Both the position numbers and the translations under genes were made by a program. DNA of 6,747 bases from DUOJ01 sp041676265. Its GTDB lineage: Bacteria > Spirochaetota > Spirochaetia > Sphaerochaetales > Sphaerochaetaceae. The notes under the pieces were generated by a model. The model ran no database searches and had not been told where the DNA came from. It worked only from the letters and a program-made list of their open reading frames with translations. Position 1 is the first letter of the stretch; the number at the start of each line of letters is the position of its first letter. The stretch is from NCBI GenBank assembly GCA_041676265.1, contig JBAYSE010000087.1, positions 1 through 6,747 on the forward strand, given 5' to 3'. Shown one piece after another: positions 5,966 to 6,747 of the stretch.

Positions 5966-5994
5966 AGATTAAAAGGAGATAGGGTCTTTGTCAA
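5966..5994 (-). promoter_or_regulatory. candidate rnhB promoter, probably giving a leaderless mRNA
   Basis: On the minus strand a perfect TTGACA (-35, 5994-5989), a 17-nt spacer and TAATCT (-10, 5971-5966) precede rnhB. The -10 keeps the three most important positions (T1, A2, T6). With a 6-nt discriminator the start of transcription falls on the A of the rnhB ATG (5959). The -35 box shares 5 bases with the -35 box of the smc promoter on the other strand. Confidence 0.55.
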
Positions 5995-6016
5995 TTAACT
6001 TAGATTGTGCTATAAT
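5988..6016 (+). promoter_or_regulatory. strong sigma70-type promoter of smc
   Basis: TTGTCA (-35, 5988-5993), a 17-nt spacer, an extended -10 TG element (TGC, 6008-6010) and a perfect TATAAT (6011-6016) lie upstream of smc. The expected start is about 6023, which leaves a 5' leader of about 22 nt carrying AGGAG. Confidence 0.8.
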
Positions 6017-6033
6017 CACGACAAGTAAGCGGT

Positions 6034-6038
6034 AGGAG
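6034..6038 (+). promoter_or_regulatory. ribosome binding site that selects the smc TTG start
   Basis: AGGAG lies 6 nt before the TTG at 6045. The first in-frame ATG would encode residue 61, after the Walker A motif, so this site and the conserved N-terminus fix the start at TTG. Confidence 0.85.
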
Positions 6039-6044
6039 AACTAT

Positions 6045-6747
6045 TTGTTTCTTAAAAGTCTTGAATTATATGGATTTAAATCTTTTGCCGATAAAACCCG
6101 CTTAGAATTCGGGGAAGGGATTACTAGTCTCCTTGGCCCTAATGGCTGTGGCAAGAGTAACGTGGTTGACGCCATTAAATGGGTTCTCGGGGAACAGTCG
6201 ACAAAGACCCTGCGTGCCGGAAAAATGGAAGATGTAATCTTTAACGGCACTGAAAACCGCCAAGCCCTCAATGTAGCCGAAGTCTCTCTGGTCATTGGTA
6301 ACGAGGGGCGACTGTTACCGATTGACCACTCGGAAGTTGAAATTAGACGCCGCCTTTTTCGCTCCGGTGAGAGTGAATTTTACATCAACCGTAATCTGGT
6401 ACGCTTAAGGGATGTACGCGAGCTCTTTTGGGATACCGGCATCGGCAAAAGTGCCTACTCTATTTTAGAACAGGGTAAAATTGACCAAATCTTAAGTACC
6501 AGACCGGAAGACCGGCGTTACATCTTTGAAGAAGCGGCTGGAATAACCCGCTACAAACAAAGAAGTCTCGAAGCAGGGCGGAAACTTGAACGCACCGAAG
6601 AGAATATTGAACAGGTAGAGACCCTTTTGGGGGAGATCAAACGGCAGTACGATTTAAGAAAAAGCCAAGCCTCCAAATTAGTGCGCTACCGTGAGCTGGA
6701 GAAAGAGTTGACTGAGATCGAGGTCCTCTTACAGCTGTCGACAATTC
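6045..6747 (+). CDS. smc: chromosome partition protein SMC, N-terminal part (runs off the window)
   Basis: SMC is the ATPase core of the bacterial condensin complex with ScpA and ScpB; it loops and segregates the chromosome. The 234 visible residues cover the N-terminal half of the head and the start of the coiled coil. They show the SMC opening FLKSLELYGFKSF (2-14), Walker A GPNGCGKS (31-38), the Q-loop Gln51 in LGEQ, the arginine-finger region TLRAGKMEDVIF (55-66, Arg58), and EQGKIDQIL (142-150) followed by RPEDRRYIFEEAAGITRYK (153-171). From about residue 170 the sequence turns into charged heptad-like coiled coil. The rest (hinge, second coil, signature motif and Walker B) lies beyond the right edge. 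Translation begins at TTG, with AGGAG 6 nt upstream; the homologous N-terminus begins exactly there. It has its own strong promoter and is divergent from rnhB. Nothing suggests it is broken within the window. Confidence 0.96.
   Translation, partial: MFLKSLELYGFKSFADKTRLEFGEGITSLLGPNGCGKSNVVDAIKWVLGEQSTKTLRAGKMEDVIFNGTENRQALNVAEVSLVIGNEGRLLPIDHSEVEIRRRLFRSGESEFYINRNLVRLRDVRELFWDTGIGKSAYSILEQGKIDQILSTRPEDRRYIFEEAAGITRYKQRSLEAGRKLERTEENIEQVETLLGEIKRQYDLRKSQASKLVRYRELEKELTEIEVLLQLSTI

Noticed and set aside
6041..6295. Minus-strand ORF of 84 codons at the start of smc
   Set aside because: It is antisense to the conserved SMC head, including the Walker A motif, which explains the open frame.

Overview
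The window looks like a piece of a spirochaete chromosome, probably a Spirochaetales or Treponema-like lineage. The evidence is a short single-domain PUR-alpha-like (DUF3276) protein next to rnhB and smc, a type III pantothenate kinase, and an ABC-F protein of the YbiT branch. The assignment rests on protein resemblance from memory, not on a search. The DNA is compact, moderate in GC, almost fully coding, and carries no mobile element, CRISPR array or obvious foreign insert.

Layout from left to right. Bases 1-167 are a non-coding leader. A plus-strand pair follows: an ABC-F translation factor (168-1778) and coaX (1791-2555), 12 bp apart and probably one operon. Facing them is a minus-strand pair. 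An M29-type protein that has lost every metal ligand (4948-3788) is followed after 13 bp by an intact M29 metalloaminopeptidase with a GTG start (3774-2548), whose tail overlaps coaX by 8 bp. Next is a plus-strand tRNA-Gly(UCC) (5033-5103) with a near-consensus promoter, then a 79-residue PUR-family nucleic-acid-binding protein (5178-5417) that probably shares its transcript. RNase HII (5959-5414, minus strand) overlaps the PUR gene tail to tail by 4 bp. Divergent from rnhB is smc, which starts at a TTG codon (6045) and runs off the right edge.

How the genes work together. Most are housekeeping genes: translation (ABC-F, tRNA-Gly), coenzyme A synthesis (coaX), peptide turnover (M29), removal of ribonucleotides from DNA (rnhB) and chromosome organisation (smc). 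The less ordinary points are the catalytically stripped M29 paralogue cotranscribed with an intact one; the rnhB and smc promoters, whose -35 boxes occupy the same bases on opposite strands; the predicted leaderless start of rnhB; and a hairpin between the tRNA and the PUR gene that reads as an intrinsic terminator only on the rnhB strand. I found no convincing wholly new multi-gene system. The tandem active/inactive M29 pair is the best candidate for undescribed biology.
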